From NCBI GenBank assembly GCA_030529845.1, contig JAUMWB010000001.1, forward strand, positions 248,001-312,000: DNA of 64,000 bases, given 5' to 3'. The translations under genes were made by a program, and so were the position numbers. Shown here one piece after another: positions 9,156 through 20,201 of the stretch. A model generated the notes under the pieces. That model saw nothing but the letters and a program-made list of their open reading frames with translations, was not told where the DNA came from and made no database searches. Position 1 is the stretch's first letter. The number at the start of each line of letters is the position of its first letter. This DNA is from Rothia sp. (in: high G+C Gram-positive bacteria). GTDB lineage: Bacteria > Actinomycetota > Actinomycetes > Actinomycetales > Micrococcaceae.

Positions 9156-9608
9156 ATGAGGTATTCATCTTTCCCAAATCTCACAACGGTTCCGGCGTAT
9201 CTGCTGTCTTCTGCCCTGTGGGCGCTGGCAAGTTACGGGCTGCTTGTCTCGCTAGGAACAGTATTTTCTTCGCGATTTTTCCAGCCCGGGCTAACGATTT
9301 TGTTCGGAGCCTGGTGTGGTGCCGCGCTGGTGTTCTTGGCTCCACATCACCAGATAAAAGCTGAGCGTGAACAAGCAGATGGTGCAAAGCGCCGTGGATA
9401 TTTCGACTCCTGGCTGCCGGGTAACCCTGTTGAAGCTGTGGCGGCACTGCTTATATATGGTTGTGCTGTCAATGGTGCTGTATATGTCATTGCGTCAATG
9501 GCCGGAGTAGGTTTTACCTGGGTCACGGCGCTCATGGGGCTAATTGCAGCGCTTCCGGTTGCCGCTGCTGGTTTTAACCGAAATCTGGCTCGCGGTGGTA
9601 ACTCCTAA
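9156..9608 (+). CDS. membrane protein of unknown function (insertion cargo)
   Basis: Not recognised. 150 residues with four likely membrane segments (about residues 13-34, 44-62, 89-110 and 116-137) and a basic central loop (HHQIKAEREQADGAKRRGYFDSW) that is probably cytoplasmic. The ATG at 9156 was chosen because AGAGGAGG lies just upstream; an in-frame GTG at 9123 has no such site. Base composition is less GC-rich than the neighbours. It is exactly bracketed by the 79-bp repeats at 9007 and 9620, so it looks like a later insertion between lgt and the convergent kinase gene. Confidence 0.75.
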   Translation: MRYSSFPNLTTVPAYLLSSALWALASYGLLVSLGTVFSSRFFQPGLTILFGAWCGAALVFLAPHHQIKAEREQADGAKRRGYFDSWLPGNPVEAVAALLIYGCAVNGAVYVIASMAGVGFTWVTALMGLIAALPVAAAGFNRNLARGGNS

Positions 9609-9619
9609 CCAGGGTGCCC

Positions 9620-9698
9620 AATCCGCATTTATTCTGAAAAGTCCGCAACTAGTTGCGGGTGCATCAGAATAAGTGCGGATTACTTTTCGCCCCGGGCC
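9620..9698. repeat. 79-bp direct repeat with nested palindrome, copy 2
   Basis: Second copy, differing at two positions from 9007-9085. It contains the stop codon and last six codons of the convergent kinase gene plus its terminator-like hairpin, which suggests this copy is the native one. Confidence 0.9.
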
Positions 9699-10702
9699 AG
9701 TCTGGTCAGCAGGGCGGACGCTCGGTGGGCCCGCATATTCACCAGTGACGCGTTGGTTGATTCGCTGGGCTTCTGCATCGAAGCGTACAGATAGTAGCCC
9801 GCTAGCGCGACGACATTGGCCTTCAAAAACTCAAGCGGAGGGCGCCTGGACGCCGGGATCAGGTCCCTTACCTCGGTGAGACTCAGGTTAGGGTCGGCAA
9901 TCAGGGCGTCTGTCGCTACAGAAGCGACGTCAAAGTGGGGATTGCCCACCGTTGCCCAGGGCCAGTCAATCAAAACTGCTTCACCAGTGGGGCGAATCAG
10001 AATATTGTCGCCCCGCAGATCCGTATGTACATAGGAGCTTCCTGCCAAGTGGGCAACCAGATGCTCATCGACAAAGGCAGCAAACTCGGCAGCCTTCTGG
10101 TTGACAAAGGGCAACAGCTCCACCAGCTCCTGGTAGGAGTCGGTTCCCCGAACGTAGGCCAGCTGCTCTAGGGCCACACCCTGGGCGAGCCTGTGCCAAA
10201 AAACGAGTTCTTCGGTCAGGTCCGCTTCAGTGGTCGGCAGCTTGAGCTCTGCATTCACAGGAACCCGGCTCATGCTGTCCAGGGCCCGAAAAACGGCAGC
10301 TAGTTCCTCTCTTTGCCAGGGGTATTCTGGGTGCCGCCCCTCGATATCTTCCAGAAGCAGGGCAACCCAGGCTATGCCGTCCGCCCCTGAAAAATCACGG
10401 GTGGCGAGGACGGCCGGGGTCGGGGTGCTGCTGGGGAAGGACGCGGTGATGCGGCCCTCCTGCCGGTGTAGGTCAGCTGTTTGTGGGTGAAGGTTGGCGT
10501 CAACAGCCTTAAGGAAAGCCCTGCGCCCTGTGCGGGTGACCAGGCGGTCTGCGGTGCCCAGGCTAAACCCACCGCTTTGCGACTCGGCCCCGACTACGGC
10601 GTCACCTAGCTCTTCTTCCACCCAGGCCTGCACGGAATGAGGGAGGTCCGCCCAGGTAGCACGCTGGGTAAGGGGCTCTGGGGAGGGTATCTGATTACTC
10701 AT
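9680..10702 (-). CDS. phosphotransferase family protein (APH/choline-kinase fold)
   Basis: 340-aa soluble kinase-like protein. The catalytic loop YVHTDLRGDNIL (HxDxxxxN) and metal-binding IDWPWA mark the aminoglycoside phosphotransferase/choline kinase fold; the N-terminal ATP-binding lysine is probably in RAFLKAVDA. Many such proteins are not resistance enzymes, and the substrate here is unknown. The start ATG at 10702 has no Shine-Dalgarno site but a TAAGCT box (10709-10714) six bases upstream, the pattern of a leaderless transcript. Its 3' end lies inside the 79-bp repeat, so the gene end was part of what was duplicated. Confidence 0.85.
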   Translation of the reverse strand: MSNQIPSPEPLTQRATWADLPHSVQAWVEEELGDAVVGAESQSGGFSLGTADRLVTRTGRRAFLKAVDANLHPQTADLHRQEGRITASFPSSTPTPAVLATRDFSGADGIAWVALLLEDIEGRHPEYPWQREELAAVFRALDSMSRVPVNAELKLPTTEADLTEELVFWHRLAQGVALEQLAYVRGTDSYQELVELLPFVNQKAAEFAAFVDEHLVAHLAGSSYVHTDLRGDNILIRPTGEAVLIDWPWATVGNPHFDVASVATDALIADPNLSLTEVRDLIPASRRPPLEFLKANVVALAGYYLYASMQKPSESTNASLVNMRAHRASALLTRLARGEK

Positions 10703-10811
10703 GGCTCTAGCTTAGCTACTTACTGTTTGGGGGGATAAATTATTGCCGAACTAGATCCCTTAGGGGTAAAAGCACCGTAACAGAGTAGAAAAAATATCCA
10801 CCCCCTGGCGC

Positions 10812-10825
10812 CTGGGTGCACCCAG
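10812..10825. promoter_or_regulatory. perfect 14-bp palindrome before adh promoter box
   Basis: CTGGGTGCACCCAG lies five bases upstream of a TAGGCT box (10830-10835) that could be the -10 of the alcohol dehydrogenase gene. A dimeric repressor or activator site is plausible; no regulator is assigned. Confidence 0.4.
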
Positions 10826-10884
10826 AATCTAGGCTTTAAGTGAGCCACAACATTCGATCTGCTGTATTTCTAAGGAGCTCTCGC

Positions 10885-11928
10885 ATGGCCACCATGAAAG
10901 CTGTTGTTGTTTCTGACCGTCTTGATGGAACCGTGGATATCAAAGATGTGCCCGTACCCGAGGTGGGTCACGGTCAGGTACTTGCCAAGATTGAATACTC
11001 AGGCATCTGCCATACCGATCTGCACGTAGCAGCCAGCGACTTTGGCGAAAAGCCCGGTCGTATTCTGGGCCATGAAGGTGTAGGTGTCATCACTGAAGTC
11101 GGCCCCGGCGTAGACCACCTCAAGGTGGGCGACCGCGTCTGTGTTCCCTGGTTCTTTAAGGGTTGCGGCCACTGTGAATACTGCACGGACGGCCGCGAAA
11201 CCTTCTGCCGCTCCGTCATCAATGCGGGCTACACAGCAGATGGTGGCATGAGCGAATACACCCTGCTCTACGCTGATTACACCGTCAAGGTTCCCGATGC
11301 TCTTGACCCGGTTGAGGCAACCTCCATCACCTGCGCCGGTGTGACCACATATAAGGCCGTGAAGGAATCAGGCGTCCGCCCGGGTCAATGGATTGTCTGC
11401 TTTGGTGCAGGCGGCCTGGGCAACCTCTCTGTGCAGTACGCCAAGAACGTCTTCGGGGCCCAGGTTATTGCCGTTGACCTTAACGAAGACAAGCTGCTGC
11501 TGGCTAAGGACAGTGGGGCAGATGTGGTCATCAACGCTAAGAATGTCGAAGATGTCGTGGAAGAAATCAAGAACACCACCGGCGGGGTTGGTGCCCACGT
11601 TGCGGTGGTCACCGCGGTAGCTAAGGCTGCCTTTAATCAGGCTGTTGATTCCGTCCGCGCCGGTGGCACCGTGGTTGCTGTTGGTCTGCCCACCGAGTCT
11701 ATGGATCTTAACATCCCCCGTCTGGTGCTAGACGGTATCAAGGTCCAGGGCTCTTTGGTGGGAACCCGTCAAGACCTGGCAGAAGCTTTTGAATTCGGTG
11801 CTCAGGGTCGTGTTAAGCCCGTGGTTCAGCTCCGCCCGGTCGAAGATGCCCCGGCTATCTTTGATGAAATGCATGCCGGTTTGATTAACGGACGCATGGT
11901 GCTCGACTTTACCGGCGCCACCCGCTAA
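10885..11928 (+). CDS. adhP: zinc-dependent alcohol dehydrogenase (AdhP type)
   Basis: Medium-chain NAD-dependent alcohol dehydrogenase interconverting primary alcohols (typically ethanol) and aldehydes in the cytosol. 347 aa. Catalytic zinc ligands are Cys42 ([10 protein letters not shown]), His63-Glu64 (LGHEGVG) and the Cys of [12 protein letters not shown]; the structural zinc site is [15 protein letters not shown] with all four cysteines. The NAD-binding loop is [14 protein letters not shown]. The ATG at 10885 was chosen because AAGGAG sits seven bases before it; an in-frame GTG at 10840 has no such site. Flanked by a palindrome upstream and a strong terminator downstream, it is monocistronic. 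Exact substrate range is inferred from family resemblance. Confidence 0.9.
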   Translation: MATMKAVVVSDRLDGTVDIKDVPVPEVGHGQVLAKIEYSGICHTDLHVAASDFGEKPGRILGHEGVGVITEVGPGVDHLKVGDRVCVPWFFKGCGHCEYCTDGRETFCRSVINAGYTADGGMSEYTLLYADYTVKVPDALDPVEATSITCAGVTTYKAVKESGVRPGQWIVCFGAGGLGNLSVQYAKNVFGAQVIAVDLNEDKLLLAKDSGADVVINAKNVEDVVEEIKNTTGGVGAHVAVVTAVAKAAFNQAVDSVRAGGTVVAVGLPTESMDLNIPRLVLDGIKVQGSLVGTRQDLAEAFEFGAQGRVKPVVQLRPVEDAPAIFDEMHAGLINGRMVLDFTGATR

Positions 11929-11944
11929 CTTACCTATCTGATCA

Positions 11945-11978
11945 GTGGGGTTCTGGAGTATTCCAGGGCCCCACTTTT
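11945..11978 (+). terminator. intrinsic terminator of adhP
   Basis: A 13-bp stem with two G-U pairs (11945-11957 with 11962-11974), loop GTAT, followed by TTTTCT. Confidence 0.88.
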
Positions 11979-12494
11979 CTATCCTCTATATGAAATACCT
12001 GTCTTATTCTGCGAGATTTAAAGTTTCAAGTCTGTTTCAATTAACCACCCTCCAAGTAACGATGAACCCTGCATAATTACGAAAATTATTCATGTTCTAA
12101 TTCGTTTTTCCCTAGGCTGTGCAGGGTTAAAATCAAGTAAAAGGCGCTATCTAGTAGGGGAGTAGCTCCCATCTTGCCCATGCAACATACAGTTGCTCGT
12201 TGAATCTTTACACGCAGGGTCGTATAAATTTACACATACGTAACGAAGCCTCTACAGACTGATGGAAGACTTTCCTCGCACCCACCCGCGTGCAAGGCAA
12301 CCTCAGGCTCAAGCCCCTACCCGGGCGTCATTGAGTCACCACACGCCCCATTGTCACAGCGAGGCGACCACCGACATCTCGTGCTGCAAGGGAGCGGCTA
12401 AACCACAGGCGTCCTGTGACCACCAGCTCCCGTGCGCCCGCCGTTTAGCCTCCTCAGCCGGCACCAGAGCCCAACGTAAGTAGGAACGGCCCAC
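11979..12494 (+). other. long non-coding region before gltB
   Basis: About 515 bp without a convincing gene. The first half is AT-rich (for example ATAATT-ACGA-AATTAT around 12074). Around 12208-12245 there are two TTTACAC repeats and a TATAAA box, which could hold the gltB promoter and a nitrogen-control site, but I cannot match a known operator. The last 240 bases are GC-rich leader. A 73-codon open frame at 12262 has no family-like sequence and is not called. Confidence 0.4.
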
Positions 12495-15400
12495 ATGAGT
12501 CACACCATGCTCGGCAGTGCAGACCACGCCGATAAGACCTTCACCCAGGACCCCCACACCCTCGGGCACGCCCCCTCACCCTTCACCACTTTCGCCTCCA
12601 TTCCCGAGGCAGCCGGCCTCTATAGTCCGGAGAACGAAAAGGACGCCTGTGGCCTGGCTATGATTGCCACCTTGCGCGGCACCCCCGGCCACGACATCGT
12701 TGATCACGCCCTCACCGCCCTGCGCCGTCTGGAACACCGCGGTGCGGTCGGCGCGGACGAGGGCACCGGCGACGGCGCCGGTATCCTCCTACAGATTCCC
12801 GATGCCTTCTTGCGTGAGGTCGTTGATTTTGACCTTCCCGAACTGGGTAAATATGCCGTAGGTACCGCCTACCTACCCGCCGGTGGCGAGAACGCAGATG
12901 AACTCAAGGAGGGGCTAACCCAGATTGCCCAGCGCGAGGGTCTGCGGGTGCTCGGCTGGCGCGAGGTGCCTGTCAAGGCGGATATCGTGGGTAAGGCTGC
13001 CCGCGAGGTCATGCCCTACTTCGTGCAAATGTTCATTGCAGAAGCCTCAGGTGAGGATCTGGACACCGTCAACGCCCCCTTTACCGGCCACATCCCCGTC
13101 GTCAACCTGGACGAAGATTCAGAGCGCCGCCAGCTGGATCAGAAGGCCTTCCGCGTGCGCAAGCGCGCCCAGCACAAGCTCGGTGTCTACTTCCCGTCCT
13201 TCTCATCGCGCACCATCGTCTACAAGGGTATGCTGACCACCGCCCAGCTGGAACCCTTCTACCCGGACCTCTCCGACCCGCGTTTTGCCACAAAGCTGGC
13301 GATCGTCCACTCGCGTTTCTCCACCAACACCTTCCCCTCCTGGCCCCTGGCCCAGCCCTTCCGCACCATCGCCCACAACGGCGAAATCAACACGGTCAAG
13401 GGCAACCGCAACTGGATGCGGGCTCGCCAGTCCCAGCTCAAGTCCCCGGTGCTGGGCCGCAACCCCGAAGAGCTCTTCCCGATTTGCTCCGTGGGCGCTT
13501 CTGACTCCCAGAGCTTCGACGAGGTCGCTGAACTGCTGATGCTCTCGGGTCGCTCGGCTGCCCAGGTACTCATGATGATGGTTCCCGAGGCCTGGGAAAA
13601 CCACGAGACCATGGATGAAGACCGCCGCGCCTTCTACCGCTACCACTCCTCCCTCATGGAGCCCTGGGACGGCCCTGCCGCCATTGCTTTTACGGACGGC
13701 GATAACGTGGGTTCCGTGCTGGACCGCAACGGTTTGCGCCCCGGCCGCTACTGGGTTACCGATGATGGCCTGGTCATTCTGGCCTCAGAGGTCGGCGTGG
13801 TCGATATGCCCGAAGAAAAGATCGTTGAGAAGGGCCGCGTTTCCCCCGGCAAGATGTTCTTTGTTGATACCAAGGCAGGACGCCTGGTGCCCGACGAAGA
13901 GGTCAAGGCTAAGGTTGCTGCCGAGCAGCCCTGGAAGCAGTGGGCCGATGAGAACATCGTTGACCTCGCTGACCTGCCCGAGCGTGAGCACATTCGCGCC
14001 TCCCGCAAGTCCATTCTCAAGCGCCAGCAGACCTTCGGTTACACCGAGGAAGAGCTGCGCAAGATCCTGGCTCCCATGGCTAAGACCGGGGCTGAACCTA
14101 TCTACGCCATGGGCACTGATACCCCCATTGCGGTGCTTTCAACCCGCCACCGCCTGCTCTTTGACTACTTTGTGCAGTCCTTCGCCCAGGTGACCAACCC
14201 GCCGCTGGACTCCATTCGTGAAGAACTGGTGACCAGTCTCAAAACCTCTATTGGCGCGGACGGCAACCTGCTACGTAACGGCCGGGTTAAGGTGCAGCAC
14301 GTGGGTCTGGACTTCCCCGTCATCAACAACGATGAACTCGACAAGATCGCCCATATCGAGGACGAGGATGGCATGCCCGCCGCCCTCAAGGTCAGCGGCC
14401 TCTACCCGGCCCACGGGGGAGAGGACGCCCTGCGCGCCCGTATCGCTGAAATCTGCGAAAAGGTGTCAGCTGCGGTAGAGCGCGGTGTGCAGTTCCTGAT
14501 TCTCTCTGACCGTAACTCTAACGGTGCCTGGGCCCCCATTCCCTCCCTGCTGTTGACCAGCGCCGTCCACCACCACCTGCTGCGTTCAGCAACCCGCACC
14601 AAGGTTGCCCTGATCGTTGAAGCCGGCGATGTGCGCGAGGTCCACCACGTTGCCACCCTGATTGGCTACGGTGCCTCGGCGGTCAACCCCTACCTTGCCA
14701 TGGAATCGGTCGAAGAGCTGGTTGCCCAGGGCGAGATCACCGGTGTGACCGAGTCTGAGGCGGTCTACAACCTGATCAAGGCACTGGGTAAGGGCCTGCA
14801 GAAGATTATGTCCAAGATGGGTATCTCCACCGTCTCCTCCTACTGCGGGGCCCAAACCTTTGAGGCCCTGGGCCTGTCCCAGAGCCTGGTTGACCAGTAC
14901 TTCACCGGCACCCACTCACAGATGGACGGCGTGGGGCTGAACGTCATCGAAGCTGAGGTCCGTAAGCGTCACCACGATGCCTACCCCGACGACGGTGTTG
15001 CCGTGCCCCACCGCGCCCTGGAAACCGGCGGCGAATACGACTGGCGCCGTGAGGGGCCGCCCCACCTCTTCAACCCCCAGACCATCTTCCGTCTGCAGCA
15101 CTCCACTAAGACCCGCCGCTACGACATCTTCAAGTCCTACACCAAGCTGGTCGATGACCAGGCCAAGGACCTGATGACCCTGCGCGGCCTCTTCACCTTC
15201 ACCGAAGACCGCACCCCCATCTCCATTGACGAGGTGGAACCCGTCAGCGAGATCGTCAAGCGCTTCTCCACCGGTGCTATGAGCTACGGCTCGATCTCCA
15301 AGGAGGCCCACGAGACCCTGGCCATTGCCATGAACCGCCTGGGCGCTAAGTCCAACACCGGTGAGGGCGGTGAGGACGTTGATCGTCTGCTGGACCCCCA

Positions 15401-17187
15401 ACGTCGTTCTGCTATCAAGCAGGTCGCCTCCGGCCGTTTCGGCGTGACCTCCCTCTACCTGACTAACGCCGACGATATCCAGATCAAGATGGCCCAGGGT
15501 GCTAAGCCCGGTGAGGGCGGTCAGCTCATGGCCCAGAAGGTCTACCCCTGGGTAGCCAAGACCCGCCACTCCACCCCCGGCGTCTCCCTGATCTCACCGC
15601 CACCTCACCACGATATTTATTCCATCGAGGACCTTGCCCAGCTGATTTACGACTGCAAGCGAGCCAACCCGTCCGCCCGTGTGCACGTGAAGCTGGTCTC
15701 CGAAATCGGTATCGGCACCGTGGCAGCGGGCGTCACCAAGGCCAAGGCCGACGTCGTCCTCATCTCGGGCCACGACGGCGGCACCGGCGCAGCCCCGCTC
15801 AACTCCCTCAAGCACGCAGGTGCCCCCTGGGAACTCGGCCTGGCCGAAGCCCAGCAGACCCTCATGATCAACGGCCTGCGCGACCGCGTGGTGGTGCAGG
15901 CGGACGGCCAACTCAAGACCGGCCGCGACGTCATCATCGCCGCCCTGCTCGGTGCCGAAGAATACGGCTTCGCCACCGCACCCCTGGTCGTTGAAGGCTG
16001 CATCATGATGCGCAAGTGCCACCTGGATACCTGCCCCGTGGGCGTTGCCACCCAGAACCCCGACCTGCGTGCCCGCTTCACCGGTCAGGCAGACCACGTG
16101 GTCAACTTCTTCGAATTCATCGCTGAAGAAGTGCGCGAATACCTGGCCCAGCTGGGCTTCCGCACCCTGGATGAGGCCATCGGCCACGCCGAGGTGCTCG
16201 ACATGTCTCAGGCTATTGACCACTGGAAGGCAGACGGGCTCGACCTGTCCAAGGTGCTGACCTCAACCGCCGTCGATTACGAGGGGCAGGGCATCCGCCA
16301 CCTCAAGGACCAAGACCATGAGCTTGACCAGCACATCGACAACACCTTCATTTCAGCTGCCCAGGAAACCCTGAGCGCTCGCACCCCGGTCACCATTGAC
16401 TCACAGGTGGTCAACACCGATCGCTCCGTGGGCACCATGCTGGGCCACACCGTCACCAAGACTTTCGGCATTGAGGTATTGGAACACGACTCCATCACCC
16501 TCAACCTCACCGGCCACGCCGGTCAATCACTGGGCGCCTTCCTGCCCCAGGGCATCACCATCCGCCTAACCGGTGACTCCAACGACTACGTGGGCAAGGG
16601 CCTCTCCGGCGGTCGCATCATCGTGGCTCCGGACGCGGCAGCCCCCCTGGTTGCCGAAGAGAACGTGGTTGCCGGTAACGTCATTGGCTACGGCGCCACC
16701 AGCGGCGAAATGTTCATCCGCGGTATCGTCGGTGAACGCTTCTTAGTCCGTAACTCAGGGGCAACCGCCGTCGTTGAAGGTATTGGCGACCACGGCTGTG
16801 AGTACATGACCGGTGGTAAGGCCCTGATCCTGGGCACAACCGGCCGCAACTTCGGTGCAGGCATGAGCGGTGGTACAGCCTACGTGCTCGACCTCGATAT
16901 GGCCAAGGTCAATAAGCAGTCCCGCGAATCCGGTGAACTCGGCTTCCTGGAACTCTCTGAGGACGACCGCGCAGAGGTCGCCCAGCTACTGACCCGCCAC
17001 CGCACCGAGACCGGCTCGACCCTGGCGTCCGCCCTGCTCGAAGACCTGGAGGGCACCTACACCCGCATCACCAAGGTACTGCCGCGCGACTATGCCGCCG
17101 TACAAGCTATCCGCGCCGAGGCCGAAGCCGCCGGCGAAGACACCGAATCTATGCAGGTTTGGAACAAGATTTTGGAGGTGACCGCTC

Positions 17188-17195
<8 letters not shown>
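12495..17195 (+). CDS. gltB: glutamate synthase, large (alpha) subunit
   Basis: Makes two glutamates from glutamine and 2-oxoglutarate with electrons from the GltD subunit; the main nitrogen assimilation partner of glutamine synthetase. 1566 aa, the normal size. An N-terminal propeptide of about 51 residues precedes Cys52 (KDACGLAM), the nucleophile of the glutaminase domain that becomes the new N-terminus. The FMN synthase domain shows [27 protein letters not shown] and the 3Fe-4S cysteines in [15 protein letters not shown]; the C-terminal glycine-rich beta-helix has [16 protein letters not shown] and FGAGMSGG. gltD overlaps its end by 8 bp, so the subunits are translationally coupled. Confidence 0.97.
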
Positions 17196-18651
<1,456 letters not shown>

Positions 18652-18657
18652 TAAAGA

Positions 18658-18700
18658 AACCGGCCCTGTCTCAGAATCTCTGGGGCGGGGCCGGTTTTCT
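18658..18700. terminator. terminator between gltD and the convergent flavodoxin gene
   Basis: AACCGGCCC at 18658-18666 pairs with 18688-18696, followed by TTCT on the plus strand; on the minus strand the stem is followed by TTTATTAG, so it may serve both genes. Confidence 0.8.
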
Positions 18701-18720
18701 GCGTGAGGATTAGCCTTCCC

Positions 18721-19278
18721 TTAGGCCAGGGCAGCTACTGCCTGCACCAGGGGAGCGATCTGCTCTTCACTGGAGTAATCCACTGTCTTTTGGGTGAAAC
18801 TGTCGAGCATCTGCTGGTTAGCCTCAGATTTCTTGGGTAGAGCGGCAATGGCTGAGCGGATGCCCACCATCACGGTCTTGTGCTTGAAAGAAAGCCGGGT
18901 GTGGTCCAGCCCGCCGCGCAGGTGGTAGGTGCCCAGGGCGTCCTGAACCAGGCTTTCGCCCAGATTCTTGGCCAGCAGGGCATCGAGCTTCTGCTGGCTT
19001 GCACCCGCTAGACCGCTAAAGGAGACGGTAAAGAGGGCGTAGGGCTTGGACCGTAGCTCCTGCTCGTACTTTTTCAGCTCCTGGGCGCCGGTGAGAAAGC
19101 CGCCGTAGTCGCTAAAGCCTGCTACCAGCACGTCCGCATCTGCTACGGCGAGTTCGGTCAGAGCATCCAGGGGAAGTAACTGCACGGTGTACTGCCCTTC
19201 AAGCTGCTGCCCAGCCCAGCGGGCGTACTGCTCGGTATAGCCGTACTGGCTCCCGTAGGTAATGAGGAGAGTGTTCAT
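18721..19278 (-). CDS. flavodoxin-domain protein (second of tandem pair)
   Basis: 185-residue FMN-binding protein. The phosphate loop of FMN binding is visible at the N-terminus (ITYGSQYGYTEQYARW), followed by GFSDYGGFLTGAQ and the C-terminal HLRGGLDHTRLSFKHKT run seen in HemG-like flavodoxins (Flavodoxin_5). It is a paralogue of the gene two bases upstream, and both are surely co-transcribed. A role in protoporphyrinogen oxidation or as an electron carrier is possible, but no haem gene is nearby, so the function is open. Confidence 0.82.
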   Translation of the reverse strand: MNTLLITYGSQYGYTEQYARWAGQQLEGQYTVQLLPLDALTELAVADADVLVAGFSDYGGFLTGAQELKKYEQELRSKPYALFTVSFSGLAGASQQKLDALLAKNLGESLVQDALGTYHLRGGLDHTRLSFKHKTVMVGIRSAIAALPKKSEANQQMLDSFTQKTVDYSSEEQIAPLVQAVAALA

Positions 19279-19280
19279 GA

Positions 19281-19871
19281 CTAGGAGGCTGCGATGTCGG
19301 TCAGGTAGGTTTCGACCTCGGCGATTAGGGGCTTCGTCCAGTCACGGTTGGTGTGGTCGGCGCCACCGTTTTCGAAGGCTTCGATTAGCTGCTTGTCGTA
19401 CTCGTTCTGCTTGGGCTTGAGCTTGTAGGCGGTCTTGACGCCGGTCAGGGCGGTCTTGTGGAGCTTAGACATTTCGTCCATCTTGAGGCCCCCGCGGAAG
19501 TGGAAGGCGGGGCGGTCACCGGCGACGTCTGCCTTGTAGCTCTTCATGACGCGCTCGTCCAGGTAGGAGCGGGGGTAAACCTCGGTGCCGTTGAAGGAGA
19601 CGGTGTAGAAGACGCGGTTGGGCACCTTGAGCATGGCTTCGCGGCGCTTGCGCAGGGTGGGGGCACCGGTGAGGAAGCCACCCAGATAGCTGGCACCGAC
19701 GATGAGAACGTCGGCTGCTTCGATCATCTCGTCGGTTGCTTCGGCAACGGGGGAGAGGGAGACCTGGGGGGCGGACGCGTGGGCGCGCAGGTCTTCGGCA
19801 ATCCAGTGGGCGTAGCGTTCGGTGTGGCCGTAGGTTGAACCGAAGAGGATCAGGACGTTGGGGGTAGGCAT
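19281..19871 (-). CDS. flavodoxin-domain protein (first of tandem pair)
   Basis: 196-residue FMN-binding protein with N-terminal LILFGSTYGHTERYAHWIAEDL, then VGASYLGGFLTGAPTLRKRRE and FHFRGGLKMDEMSKLHKT, the same order of motifs as its downstream paralogue. The ATG at 19871 was preferred over an in-frame GTG two codons earlier because AAAGAG is well spaced for the ATG and would overlap the GTG. The pair overlaps no other gene and has about 330 bp of upstream space shared with pyk. Substrate unknown. Confidence 0.82.
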   Translation of the reverse strand: MPTPNVLILFGSTYGHTERYAHWIAEDLRAHASAPQVSLSPVAEATDEMIEAADVLIVGASYLGGFLTGAPTLRKRREAMLKVPNRVFYTVSFNGTEVYPRSYLDERVMKSYKADVAGDRPAFHFRGGLKMDEMSKLHKTALTGVKTAYKLKPKQNEYDKQLIEAFENGGADHTNRDWTKPLIAEVETYLTDIAAS

Positions 19872-20017
19872 GGGCACTCTTTCGTTTGTTTGTGGGCCGG
19901 TGGCTTACCGGGGCTTCTGCATACAGAATACCGCGCTACCGGTGTGTGTTCTCAAAGCTGACAAGCTAGATGACATATTTTGTTTGTTTATGACTGTTTA
20001 TGTGTGTTTTGGTGGGG

Positions 20018-20040
20018 TTTGTGTCGAATATTTACACAAA
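20018..20040. promoter_or_regulatory. CRP/FNR-like inverted repeat before pyk
   Basis: TTTGTGT-9 nt-ACACAAA, a symmetric site about 40 bp before a TATAAT box (20080-20085) in the 330-bp gap between the flavodoxin pair and pyk. It resembles GlxR/Crp-family sites (TGTGA-N6-TCACA) only partly. The rest of the gap is AT-rich and shows no gene. Confidence 0.4.
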
Positions 20041-20201
20041 AAGTGCCTAAAGCCTCCACCAAAACCTCACGAAACAACGTATAATGAGGTGTGGACATGT
20101 TGGTTTCATGCTGACTATCTGTGAATATGTTGGTTGTTGATTCCCTATCGACAGAAACCGCACCAAAGGTTCTCAGACCCCTACAAACCTAAGGTTGATT
20201 G

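Noticed and set aside
9680..10702. Aminoglycoside resistance gene
   Set aside because: Fold motifs fit the broad APH/choline-kinase superfamily but nothing points to an aminoglycoside substrate; core-genome context argues against a resistance cassette.
12262..12483. 73-codon open frame before gltB
   Set aside because: Low-complexity Arg/Pro/Ala/Thr composition, no ribosome site, no family resemblance; it lies in the GC-rich gltB leader.
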